Shown here piece after piece: positions 7,837 through 15,988 of a stretch of 35,728 nucleotides of DNA; the stretch's first letter is position 1, and every line of letters begins with the position of its first letter. A program made the position numbers and the translations under genes. The DNA is from an uncultured bacterium. Lineage in GTDB: Bacteria > Vulcanimicrobiota > Xenobia > Xenobiales > Xenobiaceae. Location: NCBI GenBank assembly GCA_934621605.1, contig CAKTUZ010000028.1:1-35728 (forward strand), in the 5' to 3' direction. Under the pieces are notes generated by a model, which saw only the letters and a program-made list of their open reading frames with translations, was not told where the DNA came from and did no database searches.

Positions 7837-9546
7837 TTGAATAACCAAAAAGTTTCGCTACGCGTGGCCGATCTTGATGGACAATCTACTATTGGTTCGT
7901 CCAACGGGTTTGCTTTTGATCAAGACATAATTCTGAACGATCCGGCCCTTTATTGCCCCCTTTCTGAACTGCCTGCCCGAGGAAGTGCCGAAGAAGATCG
8001 TTTATTCCAGCGCCTTTACGCCAAGCTTCCTTTTATTTGGGAAGCTCTAAAACACAATACCAATATTAAAGAAACTGTAGTAGTAGTACCCTCACTTACT
8101 CTAGACGCCGAAGAGCTGCGCAAAATAGACGGCATAGAATACTATGAGGAGCGTTTGCTTTTTCTTTTGATCCAGTTGGCCAATCCCAATACAGAGGTTA
8201 TTTTCATAACTTCTCAGCCTATTCGCGATCGTATTGTCGATTATTATTTGCAACTGCTCCCCGGCGTACCCTATTCCCATGCCAGACGCCGTCTTCACCT
8301 TTACAATGTTAACGATGCCTCCAGAGATAAATCTTTAACTCAAAAAGTTTTGGAGCGTCCAGCTATTTTGCAACGTATTCGCAATCATACTATTCATTCC
8401 CAAGTGGCTCATCTTTCGGTTTTTAACGTAACTCCGGCCGAAAAAAGTTTGTCCGTAGCTTTAGGCTTGCCTTTAATGGGAGCCGATCCCAAGTTTTTAC
8501 CCTACGGCACCAAATCAGGAGCTCGTAAACTTTTCAAAGAATGTGATGTACTTTGTCCTTTCGGTTATGAAGATATACGAGACGAACGGGAAATAGCTGA
8601 AGCTATCGTCGATCTTTATTTTACCAAGCCGAGTGTAAAAAGAGCCGTCGTCAAGATAAACGAAGGCTTCTCCGGTGAAGGCAACGCCATTTATAAATTT
8701 AATAAGTTGCTTGATTTTGAACCTGTCCCTGAAAATAGAGCCAAAGCTATAGAACTGGTTTGTCGTGATCTTCCTCATCATTTGAAAATGCAGGCTGTCA
8801 ACTTGCCCTATGCAGATTTTATGTCTAAATTTGAGCAAATGCAGGGCATAGTGGAAGAGTTTTTGGAAGGTGTAGAAAAATCTTCCCCCAGTGTGCAAAC
8901 CAGAATAGTGCCGCCGCAAGAAGTGCAAATCATTTCTACACACGACCAAATTATGGGAGGCGAAGACGGTCAGGTATTTTTGGGATGTCGCTTTCCGGCC
9001 GCTCCTCCTTTTCAAGATATGCTCCATAACGGCGGCTTGAAAATAGGCAAACGTTTGGCACGAGAAGGCTTAGTAGAACGCGTATCTATAGATTATATGG
9101 CCGTGCCTACAATTCCCGAACGTCCAGTTAGCGAAAACAATCCTTGGAAATTGTATGCTATAGAAATAAATATGCGCAAAGGTGGTACAACTCACCCTCT
9201 GCGCAGTCTGCAATTTTTAACTGGCGGCCACTATAATCCTGATACAGGTCTGTTTACCACCCCGCGCGGTTCAAACAAATATTATGTAGCCTCGGATAAT
9301 CTAATTTCCGAAAAATACAAGCGACTGCTGCCTGAAGATTTAATAGATATCATTACTTATGCCAAGTTGCACTTCAACTCCACAACCAATACTGGAGTTA
9401 TTTTCCATATGATAGGCGCTGTCTCTCAGTATGGAAAATTTGGAGTAACTTGTATTGGCAACAGCCCGGCAGAAGCTCAAGATTTTTATAACAAAACTAT
9501 TAGGATTATCCAACAGGAAAGTACGACGACCCGTTGGCTAATTTAA
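7837..9546 (+). CDS. ATP-grasp ligase related to peptide ligase PGM1
   Basis: A 569-residue protein resembling the PGM1-related (pheganomycin peptide ligase) ATP-grasp family, also common in Cyanobacteria. The N-terminal half (about 20-215) looks like the family's pre-ATP-grasp domain (YYEERLLFLLIQLANP, then IFITSQPI). The ATP-grasp core follows, with the nucleotide-binding lysine and glycine-rich loop in VVKINEGFSGEGNAIY (about 270-285), GIVEEFLEG, and metal ligands in YAIEINMRKGGTTHP. The end, GKFGVTCIGNSPAEAQDFY, matches the family's C-terminal signature. Such enzymes join a carboxylate to an amine through an acyl phosphate. The substrate here is unknown. The start is TTG at 7837 and no strong ribosome site is evident. 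No peptide precursor or transporter lies beside it, so a natural-product role is not supported by context. Confidence 0.8.
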   Translation: MNNQKVSLRVADLDGQSTIGSSNGFAFDQDIILNDPALYCPLSELPARGSAEEDRLFQRLYAKLPFIWEALKHNTNIKETVVVVPSLTLDAEELRKIDGIEYYEERLLFLLIQLANPNTEVIFITSQPIRDRIVDYYLQLLPGVPYSHARRRLHLYNVNDASRDKSLTQKVLERPAILQRIRNHTIHSQVAHLSVFNVTPAEKSLSVALGLPLMGADPKFLPYGTKSGARKLFKECDVLCPFGYEDIRDEREIAEAIVDLYFTKPSVKRAVVKINEGFSGEGNAIYKFNKLLDFEPVPENRAKAIELVCRDLPHHLKMQAVNLPYADFMSKFEQMQGIVEEFLEGVEKSSPSVQTRIVPPQEVQIISTHDQIMGGEDGQVFLGCRFPAAPPFQDMLHNGGLKIGKRLAREGLVERVSIDYMAVPTIPERPVSENNPWKLYAIEINMRKGGTTHPLRSLQFLTGGHYNPDTGLFTTPRGSNKYYVASDNLISEKYKRLLPEDLIDIITYAKLHFNSTTNTGVIFHMIGAVSQYGKFGVTCIGNSPAEAQDFYNKTIRIIQQESTTTRWLI

Positions 9547-9549
9547 ACT

Positions 9550-9602
9550 GATACGGCATACGCCCTCCCCCTCTCTAGATGGGGGGAGGACGAAGCCGTA
9601 TC
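9550..9602. terminator. Long hairpin between convergent genes
   Basis: GATACGGC (9550-9557) pairs with GCCGTATC (9595-9602), and inside it CCTCCCC (9564-9570) pairs with GGGGAGG (9583-9589). This strong stem-loop directly follows the ATP-grasp stop codon. There is no long U-tract, so it may act as an mRNA 3' end stabiliser or a weak bidirectional terminator. Confidence 0.6.
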
Positions 9603-9697
9603 TGCCGAATTTTGATAAGCGATTTGAAATGGACTGGCATTTCTAGCTCAAAAATATAGTCAGTGGTCTTATCTTTTTAACGGCGAGCTTTTTGTTA

Positions 9698-10666
9698 TCA
9701 ATCAAAAGCGCTCAGGACTTCATTATTCAAACGTTCCAAACGTTCCGGACTTGGATAAGGGCCGTTAAAAATAACTTCGTCAATGCCTAAATCTATCAGA
9801 GGTTCAATAGAATCAATTATTCTCTGCGGAGAACCAAAAGGTAGAGCATCAGCCTCTTCATCGTATAAATGCTGACCCATAAAGCGTCTAAAACGCTGTG
9901 CTTCTTGCTCATTATCAATAATATCAGCATACATAGTAACTGTTTTGCGTATTTCTGCAAAATCACGTCCGTTTTCTTCGCACAGTAGCCGTAGCACTTC
10001 CAATTTATGTTTAGCCTCTTCCAAAGAAGAGAACATATTTACATATAAATTACAAGCGTTTCCGTACTTAGCTACAGTTGGCAAAATTCTCTTTTCACCA
10101 CCACCGGCCAAGAGCAAAGGAAGAGGCTTTTGAATCGGCGTAGGAGCGAAAGGAGCCCCTTCTAAATGGAAAAATTTTCCTTCCCAACTAACAGGATAAG
10201 GACCATTTAAAAGACGCTTTATTAAAGCGGCACTCTCTTCAAAACGATCACAACGTGTTTTCAAACCTCCCAAGCGAATACCAAAGGCTTGATGTTCGTG
10301 TTCATGCCAACCGGTCCCCAGCCCTAGCTCTACTCTTCCAGATGAAATGTGATCAACAGTAACAGCTATTTTACAAAGTAAAGCCGGGTGACGCATAGTC
10401 GCCGAGGTCACCATAGTGCCTAAACGCACTTTTTTAGTAATTGCTGCCAAGGCAGCTAGCAAACTCCACCCCTCAAATATGGGCCCTTCTTCACATTCTT
10501 GCACAGAATTAACAGTTAATGGCAATTCTTCAGCCGTACAAGGCATTAAATGATCATAAGTCCATAAGCCGCGCCAACGCTGCTTGTCCATAGCCAAAGC
10601 CGCCGCACGCAATTCCGGCCAGGGCATAGTATTAGGCAATTCGATTCCAAAACGTATTTTTGACAT
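9698..10666 (-). CDS. Luciferase-like (LLM) flavin/F420-dependent oxidoreductase
   Basis: A 322-residue TIM-barrel protein of the bacterial luciferase-like superfamily, in the LLM class F420-dependent oxidoreductase branch. Recognisable blocks include FGIELPNTMPW at the N-terminus, the WTYDHL segment (about 36-41), the TKKVRLGTMVTSATMRHPALL strand-helix (about 96-116), SSGRVELGLGTGWHEHEHQAFG (about 128-149) and LPLLLAGGGEKRIL in the second half. Family members bind FMN or F420 and oxidise or reduce varied small molecules. The cofactor and substrate cannot be told from sequence. The F420 assignment is by family resemblance only, and no F420 biosynthesis gene is in the window. It stands alone, convergent with the ATP-grasp gene and divergent from the SpoVG-like pair. 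The start ATG gives a normal N-terminus. Confidence 0.88.
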   Translation of the reverse strand: MSKIRFGIELPNTMPWPELRAAALAMDKQRWRGLWTYDHLMPCTAEELPLTVNSVQECEEGPIFEGWSLLAALAAITKKVRLGTMVTSATMRHPALLCKIAVTVDHISSGRVELGLGTGWHEHEHQAFGIRLGGLKTRCDRFEESAALIKRLLNGPYPVSWEGKFFHLEGAPFAPTPIQKPLPLLLAGGGEKRILPTVAKYGNACNLYVNMFSSLEEAKHKLEVLRLLCEENGRDFAEIRKTVTMYADIIDNEQEAQRFRRFMGQHLYDEEADALPFGSPQRIIDSIEPLIDLGIDEVIFNGPYPSPERLERLNNEVLSAFD

Positions 10667-10754
10667 AACTGGTTTATGCTAAACCAAAACAATACTAAAA
10701 TCAAATTTAGGCTAAACAACTTTTATAGCCATAGCTACCCCCAACAGGCGATGT

Positions 10755-10776
10755 TCATAATATGGCTATATTATGA
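10755..10776. promoter_or_regulatory. AT-rich perfect inverted repeat in a divergent intergenic region
   Basis: TCATAATA (10755-10762) and TATTATGA (10769-10776) form a perfect 8-base inverted repeat around TGGCTA. It sits 89 bases upstream of the LLM gene and 123 bases upstream of the first SpoVG-like gene, a position fitting a transcription-factor operator. No regulator is identified. Confidence 0.4.
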
Positions 10777-10898
10777 CAAACTCTCCTTTAATTCCAAGCA
10801 ACATATCGGCAAAGAACTTGCCTTATATTTAATTCATAACTAAAAGCCGAATTCTATCGCCTGTAGTTATATACACATCGACATTTGTGGGGGAAATT

Positions 10899-11156
10899 AT
10901 GCTGGAAGATTTTACAATCAGAAGTATTACCAAATATGACAGCGGTTTTGCTTTAGCTGGAGTAGTTTTTCAACTGGGTCCGATAGTTATCAGAGGAGCT
11001 AAACTCTTTGAAAAAAATGGTCAACGCTGGCTTGGTATGCCGGGCAGAATATCTGACTCCGGAGATTGGGGTGACTTCGTATACTTCTTAGATAAAGAAA
11101 TGAAAACTTTGGTTGAGCAAGCAATTATTGATAAATATCAAAAAACTTACAGTTAA
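10899..11156 (+). CDS. SpoVG-like protein, copy 1
   Basis: An 85-residue protein with the SpoVG fold pattern: an N-terminal strand (FTIRSITKY), a middle motif (FQLGPIVIRGAKLFEKNG), the aromatic-Met-Pro turn (RWLGMPGR) and a C-terminal helix ending in IDKYQK. In SpoVG the equivalent parts are the VHDIRVIEG strand, the VAMPSKKT turn and the terminal helix. SpoVG proteins bind DNA or RNA and act as global regulators. The start ATG at 10899 is preferred over GTG at 10887, because the GGGGGA ribosome site overlaps the GTG. The SpoVG signature PSKK is replaced by PGRI, so this copy is the more divergent. Copy 2 follows 105 bases downstream. Confidence 0.75.
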   Translation: MLEDFTIRSITKYDSGFALAGVVFQLGPIVIRGAKLFEKNGQRWLGMPGRISDSGDWGDFVYFLDKEMKTLVEQAIIDKYQKTYS

Positions 11157-11261
11157 ATGATTATCTGCAACTAAAACCAGAAATCAAGGCGACTGAATTG
11201 CACCTTGCTGGCAACGACTTACCCCTAGTAGATTCGTACAAAAAAAAGGAGCTTAAAAATT

Positions 11262-11570
11262 ATGAAATTTGACACAGAGATTCGCCAAATTATTCCTATC
11301 CGAACTGACAACTGTACCAGAGCTTCTGTAATGTTTCGCCTGGGCCCGCTGATGATCCGAGGGGCAAAAATCTTTGAGAAGAACGGAGATCGCTGGCTCA
11401 GTATGCCGACCAAACGCACTAAAAACGGACGCTGGATAGAAATTATTCACTTTACCGATAAACAGGACAAACTCGATTTGCAAGATGTTATTTTGACCCA
11501 ATACGATATTATTATGGCTAAACAAGAAGAAGAAATGGCTTACAATTCGGAAAATATTTTCGCCGGTTAA
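11262..11570 (+). CDS. SpoVG-like protein, copy 2
   Basis: A 102-residue paralogue of the preceding gene. The shared core is FRLGPLMIRGAKIFEKNGDR followed by WLSMPTKRTKNGRW, which matches the SpoVG MPSKKTPDG turn well, then a helix (LDLQDVILTQYDIIM) and an acidic, Glu-rich tail ending in NIFAG. A clean AAGGAG ribosome site lies ten bases before the ATG. SpoVG members bind nucleic acid and tune septation, sporulation or virulence genes in other bacteria. Here nothing indicates sporulation, so a general regulatory role is the modest inference. The two copies differ enough (copy 1 lacks the acidic tail and the TKR turn) to suggest divergence after duplication. It converges on the glutamate dehydrogenase gene. 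Confidence 0.82.
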   Translation: MKFDTEIRQIIPIRTDNCTRASVMFRLGPLMIRGAKIFEKNGDRWLSMPTKRTKNGRWIEIIHFTDKQDKLDLQDVILTQYDIIMAKQEEEMAYNSENIFAG

Positions 11571-11581
11571 AACTCACATAA

Positions 11582-11631
11582 AAAGCAAAAAATGGGCTGA
11601 AAGCAACTGTCAAGCAATTACTTTCAGCCCA
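11582..11631 (-). terminator. Intrinsic terminator downstream of glutamate dehydrogenase
   Basis: TGGGCTGAAAG (11593-11603) pairs perfectly with CTTTCAGCCCA (11621-11631). On the minus strand the stem is followed by a U-rich run (complement of AAGCAAAAAA, 11583-11592), giving a good Rho-independent terminator for the gene at 11696. On the plus strand no U-run follows, although the stem could still protect the SpoVG transcript end. A separate 12-base palindrome, CCTCAGCTGAGG, adjoins at 11632-11643. Confidence 0.75.
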
Positions 11632-11695
11632 CCTCAGCTGAGGCGTCACCCTCAGTATAAGAGCTGACGAGCGACACTCTCAGTCAAATAAACAA

Positions 11696-12976
11696 TTAGC
11701 GGATCCAACCACGAATGCGGCAAGCCCTCACAACGCGATCAATAGCGATCATATAAGCAGCGTCACGCAAAGAAACCTTACGCTCCTTAGCCAGATCGAA
11801 AACAGCCAAAGCAGCAGTAACCATCAACTTCTCAAGTTTATCGAGAACTTCCTCGCGCTCCCAGTAATAGTTCATATTGCACTGAACTTGCTCGAAGTAA
11901 GAACAGCTTACACCACCGGCATTAGCCAAGAAGTCGGGAACGAGAATAATACCACGCTTGAGCAAAGCACTTTCAGCGGCAGGAGTCGTAGGGCCATTGG
12001 CACCCTCTACGATCATTTTTACCGTAGGGGAAACCTGATCACAATTATCTTCGGTAATAGCACGATCTAAAGCGGCTGGAATCAAAACATCGACGGATAA
12101 CTTCATCCATTCGTCACCGGCCAAACGCTCGTAACCGAGTTCGGCAGCTTTTTCTTTATCAATACTACCATACTTATCAGTGGCAGAAATGAGTTCACTA
12201 TGAAGAACGCCTGACTCTTTGACATAAGTATAAGCGCAACGATCGTTCTTATCCCAGCAAGAAACGCCAATAACCTTAGCTCCCAGTTTGTTGAGCAATT
12301 CAACAGTATACTGAGCTACATTACCAAACCCCTGAACGGCGACCTTTATACCCTCAATCTTGTGACCGTAGTATTTGAGAGCTTCACGCAAAGTGAAAAC
12401 TACGCCATAACCAGTGGCTTCGGTTCTACCTTTAGAACCGCCCATACCTACAGGCTTACCAGTGATAAAACCTGGCTCGTGGGCGCCACGAATGTGCTCA
12501 AGTTCGTCAAGCATCCAGATCATATGCTGACCATTGGTCATTACATCGGGAGCAGGAATATCTTTCACATTACCGATGGTACCGGCAATAGCACGTACCC
12601 AACCGCGGCAAATTCCTTCTTGCTCACGCTCACTCAATTCGCGAGGATCACAGATAACACCACCCTTAGCTCCACCTAAAGGTAAATTGGCGACGGCACA
12701 TTTCCAAGTCATCCAAGTAGAAAGAGCACGTACAGTATCAGCGGTCTCTTCGGGATGGAAGCGAATGCCACCCTTACCAGGACCGCGAGCGTCATTATGG
12801 ACAATGCGGAAGCCGCGGAAAACACGGGTAGAGCCATCATCCATACGAACCGGAATGGAGAAATGGTATTCACGCATGGGATTACGCAACAATTCGCGAG
12901 CATCTTGCGGCAAATCTAACAAGTCGGCTACGTGGTCGAACTGGGCCTGAGCCATCTGGAACGGGGTTTGGGACAT
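11696..12976 (-). CDS. gdhA: Glutamate dehydrogenase (Glu/Leu/Phe/Val dehydrogenase family)
   Basis: A 426-residue cytoplasmic enzyme interconverting glutamate with 2-oxoglutarate and ammonia. Family landmarks are the catalytic-lysine region WMTWKCAVANLPLGGAKGG (about 87-105), the PAPDVMTNGQHMIWMLDE block with its conserved Asp, a Rossmann nucleotide loop (VAVQGFGNVAQY, about 217) and the IVEGANGPTTPAA motif. This is the roughly 420-residue hexameric class, often catabolic. The Gly-x-Gly-x-x-Ala loop is compatible with NAD or NADP, so cofactor choice is open. GGAGG precedes the ATG. It is 278 bases downstream of the YgeY-like hydrolase on the same strand. Both use frequent GAG, ATC, ACC and GGC codons like the ribosomal genes here, hinting at high expression. 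A clear terminator follows. Confidence 0.96.
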   Translation of the reverse strand: MSQTPFQMAQAQFDHVADLLDLPQDARELLRNPMREYHFSIPVRMDDGSTRVFRGFRIVHNDARGPGKGGIRFHPEETADTVRALSTWMTWKCAVANLPLGGAKGGVICDPRELSEREQEGICRGWVRAIAGTIGNVKDIPAPDVMTNGQHMIWMLDELEHIRGAHEPGFITGKPVGMGGSKGRTEATGYGVVFTLREALKYYGHKIEGIKVAVQGFGNVAQYTVELLNKLGAKVIGVSCWDKNDRCAYTYVKESGVLHSELISATDKYGSIDKEKAAELGYERLAGDEWMKLSVDVLIPAALDRAITEDNCDQVSPTVKMIVEGANGPTTPAAESALLKRGIILVPDFLANAGGVSCSYFEQVQCNMNYYWEREEVLDKLEKLMVTAALAVFDLAKERKVSLRDAAYMIAIDRVVRACRIRGWIR

Positions 12977-13254
12977 TATGGTAAAGCCTCCGAGTATTTT
13001 TGATTTTCAGATATGTTTTTTATCTAAGGCGCAACTGCACTGCCTGTTATGACAGAAACCGCCCGGCCTAAAAGCTCTGCAGAAGGACTATCCAGCTAAC
13101 AAAGTTGCTCAGCCGAGCGGCAGTTTTACCGACTAACCACTTGTTCAAAACGACCTGGCAAAGAAGACACACTAACAGATAGAAGCGGCAAACTCCTCTA
13201 AAGCGCACCCACTGCTCTCAAGCGCTTTCGAATCAAGCGGAAAATAAAGACTAA

Positions 13255-14460
13255 CTAAGGAATCAAGCTAGGAAGGATGGCATAGAATTCGGCGGCTTTT
13301 ACAACGTCGTCGATCGGCACACTGTCACGTACGGTGTGAGCAGTGACTTCATCGCCAGGGCCAAAGCCGATGGAGGGAATGTTAGCCTTACCCATCCAGT
13401 AGATACCATTAGTAGAGAAAGCCCATTTGCTAGCGGGAAGATCCTCTAAACCGATCTCTCTGCGAGCTTCTAAACCAGCTTTTACCAAAGGATGCTCGGC
13501 ATCTAATGCCCAAGCGGGGAAGTACTTATCCACAGGGAAAACAAAGCCGGTATAAGAAGGCTCGGAGTATTTCATCATTTCCACAGTGATGTCATTCTTG
13601 TACTGTTCAGGAACGAGCTTGCGAACCTGTTCTAAAGCACCTTCGGCGGTCTCACCAAAAGTCATACGGCGGTCAACATAAACGCGACACTCATTGGGTA
13701 CGGCGTTGATGGAAGGTGTTTCTACCTTAACGTCGGAAACGGTAATCTTACCATGACCGAGGAACGGATCATCACCTAACTCGGGCTCGAGCTTGGAGAT
13801 ACCTTCGATTACAGGGAGTACCTTGTAAACAGCGTTATCACCTAAGTGGTTGGAAGCGGCGTGAGCGCTGCGGCCTTTGGAGATAATTTCGATCTCTACG
13901 CGACCTTTGTGACCACGATAAACTTGCATTTTAGTGGGTTCGCCTATAACAACGAAGTCGGGTTTTACGCCTTCGTGCTCGACCAAAGCGTTAGGAGCGA
14001 TACCATCGCACCATTCTTCCATATTACCAAAGTAATAAGCTTTCCAGCCTTCGAGTAATCCCAAACGCTTAGCAATAGCCAAACCGTAAACCATACCGGG
14101 AGTACTGCCCTTTTCATCGCAGGCACCGCGAGCATAAAGAATACCGTCTTCTATTTTGCCTTCGAAGGGATCCCATTTCCACTCAGCGGGATCGCCGATA
14201 CCGACGGTGTCGATATGACTGTCAAAAACGATAGTGCGAGGGCCGTTGCCGATTTCACCGACGATATTGCCCATGCTGTCAAACCAGGTCTTATCAAAGC
14301 CAAGTTTATCCATCTCAGCTTTAATGCGCTCGCCTACCTCTTTGAGCTGAGAATTCATGGAAGGGATAGCGCAAATTTCGCGCAAAAACTTGACGATATC
14401 TTCACGATGTTTAGCGACTTCAGCCTGAATAGCGGCCACGTTATTTTCACATTTACTCAT
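13255..14460 (-). CDS. M20-family metallohydrolase, YgeY type
   Basis: A 401-residue zinc-dependent amidohydrolase of the M20 (ArgE/DapE/CPG2) family, most like YgeY, the selenium-metabolism-linked putative peptidase/deacetylase. Metal and catalytic residues sit in SHIDTVG, ARGACDEKGSTPGMVYG, NMEEWCDG (Glu-Glu pair), VIGEPT and the C-terminal GDEVTAHTVRDSVPIDD. The dimerisation-domain motif GRSAHAASNHLGDNAVY is present. The start ATG at 14460 is chosen because GGAG lies nine bases before it; a TTG five codons earlier overlaps that site. Family members hydrolyse N-acyl amino acids or dipeptides, and the exact substrate is unknown. With glutamate dehydrogenase next on the strand, a joint role in peptide or amino-acid catabolism is a reasonable inference. 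No selenium-related gene is visible. Confidence 0.88.
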   Translation of the reverse strand: MSKCENNVAAIQAEVAKHREDIVKFLREICAIPSMNSQLKEVGERIKAEMDKLGFDKTWFDSMGNIVGEIGNGPRTIVFDSHIDTVGIGDPAEWKWDPFEGKIEDGILYARGACDEKGSTPGMVYGLAIAKRLGLLEGWKAYYFGNMEEWCDGIAPNALVEHEGVKPDFVVIGEPTKMQVYRGHKGRVEIEIISKGRSAHAASNHLGDNAVYKVLPVIEGISKLEPELGDDPFLGHGKITVSDVKVETPSINAVPNECRVYVDRRMTFGETAEGALEQVRKLVPEQYKNDITVEMMKYSEPSYTGFVFPVDKYFPAWALDAEHPLVKAGLEARREIGLEDLPASKWAFSTNGIYWMGKANIPSIGFGPGDEVTAHTVRDSVPIDDVVKAAEFYAILPSLIP

Positions 14461-14710
14461 TATCAAATGCTCCAAAAAGTACAGTACACGTTGACATTTC
14501 TATGCCACAGCAAAGAAACTTTGAGAAGTCCAGCGCAACTATACACTCGTACTCCTCAGGGACCTGCCAAGGCCCCTCCTGTTAAAAGGCCCTATCCCAC
14601 CGTACTTCAAATTCGGGGGTATTGCGGCCCAACCCAAAAAACACTCCGTAACTTCATTACTGGCGAAGCTTCTTCCTGCAGAATAATAACTTTTTTTTAG
14701 GCATTTCAAT

Positions 14711-15799
14711 CTAGATACAAGAAAGTGAAGCCCCCCCTTCCCAATGTTCCAAACTATCTAGGTACACTACCTGACCAGCTATTTTTCTTACTTTTGCCAA
14801 AAAATCACCACCAATTTCTTCATCTACAGCTTCTATGTATATAGTATTAGTCTCGTCGTTACAGCGGAAATAAGTCAACTTTTCAATCAATTCACGACTT
14901 CGCTTTTGAAGATACTCTTTGTCTTTCACATAACGACTATCAAATAAGGGATAGATTTCCCTTATATCATCTGACTGTTCATTTAGAGCGCTCAAGTCAT
15001 GCAAGGATTTATGAACACACTCAGAACTGACAAAGAAAACGACATCTTTGGAAGTACGCACATTTTCGTAAAAATGACAAAAACGTCGAGAAATACGCTC
15101 TTCATCACCAACACAAAGCACAACATTAGTGAGTGATAATCTATTAAATTTATTACTTCGCGGCGAATCACCGGAGAGGATCCAACGTCTTTCAGTATAG
15201 CCCTTTAATTCTGACAAAGAGTAAATGCCACGCTGAATAATGCGCCAATCATGAGCAGACAAATCTACTGTCAACATCTCCTGATGGCGAAGAGGAGCGC
15301 TACCTGCCGCCCCCAATAAAAGATCGCAACCTGAAGTAGCTTCAGCCATGCTACTTTCATTTTTTTCATTGTCAGGAACAATAAAACTTCCAATCATCCG
15401 ACAACACAATGAACGCAATACGCTATTCACTGTACCGCGTTGTCCAACCCATACCGCAGCTTTTACTCCTAAATGATCAGTTTTATATACCGAGGGGGCA
15501 GCAGTAAGGATAGTAACAACATAGTCTAAATATAAATAAGATAAAAAATCATTTATCTCATTTTTGTCCGGCGTTTCTTTCCAAATTTGCCAAGCTTCTT
15601 TCAACTCAGGAACGCAGAAGCACAGCATGTTCTTTCGGCCATGCCAATTTTCGATTTTCTGTACGGCCTCACGGCAATCGGCCTTGCATAAGAGCAAACA
15701 CCCGGACGAAACGGCGCAAGCCACAATACCGCCATTATCTATAACTTCACCGACCCGTTTGCCGTCACGCGAAGCTTTAAAACTTTCTATACAACGCAA
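14711..15799 (-). CDS. Divergent Sua5/TsaC (YrdC-domain)-like protein
   Basis: The 362-residue product shows the layout of Sua5 but with eroded motifs. I read residues 12-200 as a YrdC-like domain. GEVIDNGGIVACAV corresponds to the first strand-helix. AVQKIENWHGRKNML corresponds to the KxxR-type Lys/Arg helix. LDYVVTILTAAPS corresponds to the PGPxTxIL segment. VKAAVWVGQRGTV corresponds to the RxP strand. WRIIQRGIYSLSEL corresponds to the terminal RxG motif. The TsaC PT-x-T-YGL and SAN motifs are not recognisable (SFIVPDNEKNES stands in place of SAN). The C-terminal 140 residues could match the Sua5 regulatory domain but are unrecognised. A catalytic role in threonylcarbamoyl-adenosine tRNA modification is therefore doubtful. 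The start is TTG with AGG upstream, so it is less certain. It is divergent from the chemosensory operon. Confidence 0.55.
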   Translation of the reverse strand: MRCIESFKASRDGKRVGEVIDNGGIVACAVSSGCLLLCKADCREAVQKIENWHGRKNMLCFCVPELKEAWQIWKETPDKNEINDFLSYLYLDYVVTILTAAPSVYKTDHLGVKAAVWVGQRGTVNSVLRSLCCRMIGSFIVPDNEKNESSMAEATSGCDLLLGAAGSAPLRHQEMLTVDLSAHDWRIIQRGIYSLSELKGYTERRWILSGDSPRSNKFNRLSLTNVVLCVGDEERISRRFCHFYENVRTSKDVVFFVSSECVHKSLHDLSALNEQSDDIREIYPLFDSRYVKDKEYLQKRSRELIEKLTYFRCNDETNTIYIEAVDEEIGGDFLAKVRKIAGQVVYLDSLEHWEGGASLSCI

Positions 15800-15945
15800 T
15801 TTTGCCTACACTCTCCATACCTAAAAGCTGGTTATTTTTGATCAGCTTGGCTTTCAAAACAACCTGCTTCTTAAAGAAAAAGTTTGCCCAAAGCCCCTTG
15901 TTCTTGATAGCCTAATTACTATCCAATTAGCATCTAACCCCTCGT

Positions 15946-15960
15946 TTAAAGTAACTTTAA
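15946..15960. promoter_or_regulatory. Palindrome upstream of the chemosensory operon
   Basis: TTAAAGT-A-ACTTTAA is a perfect 7-base inverted repeat around one base, 28 bases before the first cheW start codon. It is a candidate operator for the operon or for the divergent Sua5-like gene. AT-rich palindromes of this size occur by chance, so confidence is low. Confidence 0.3.
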
Positions 15961-15988
15961 TAGCCAAGATAAGGCCTCTTATGGTACC

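Noticed and set aside
8515..9027. A 170-codon minus-strand frame inside the ATP-grasp gene.
   Set aside because: It lies wholly antisense to a gene with intact motifs and shows no recognisable domain. Codon bias of the true gene explains it.
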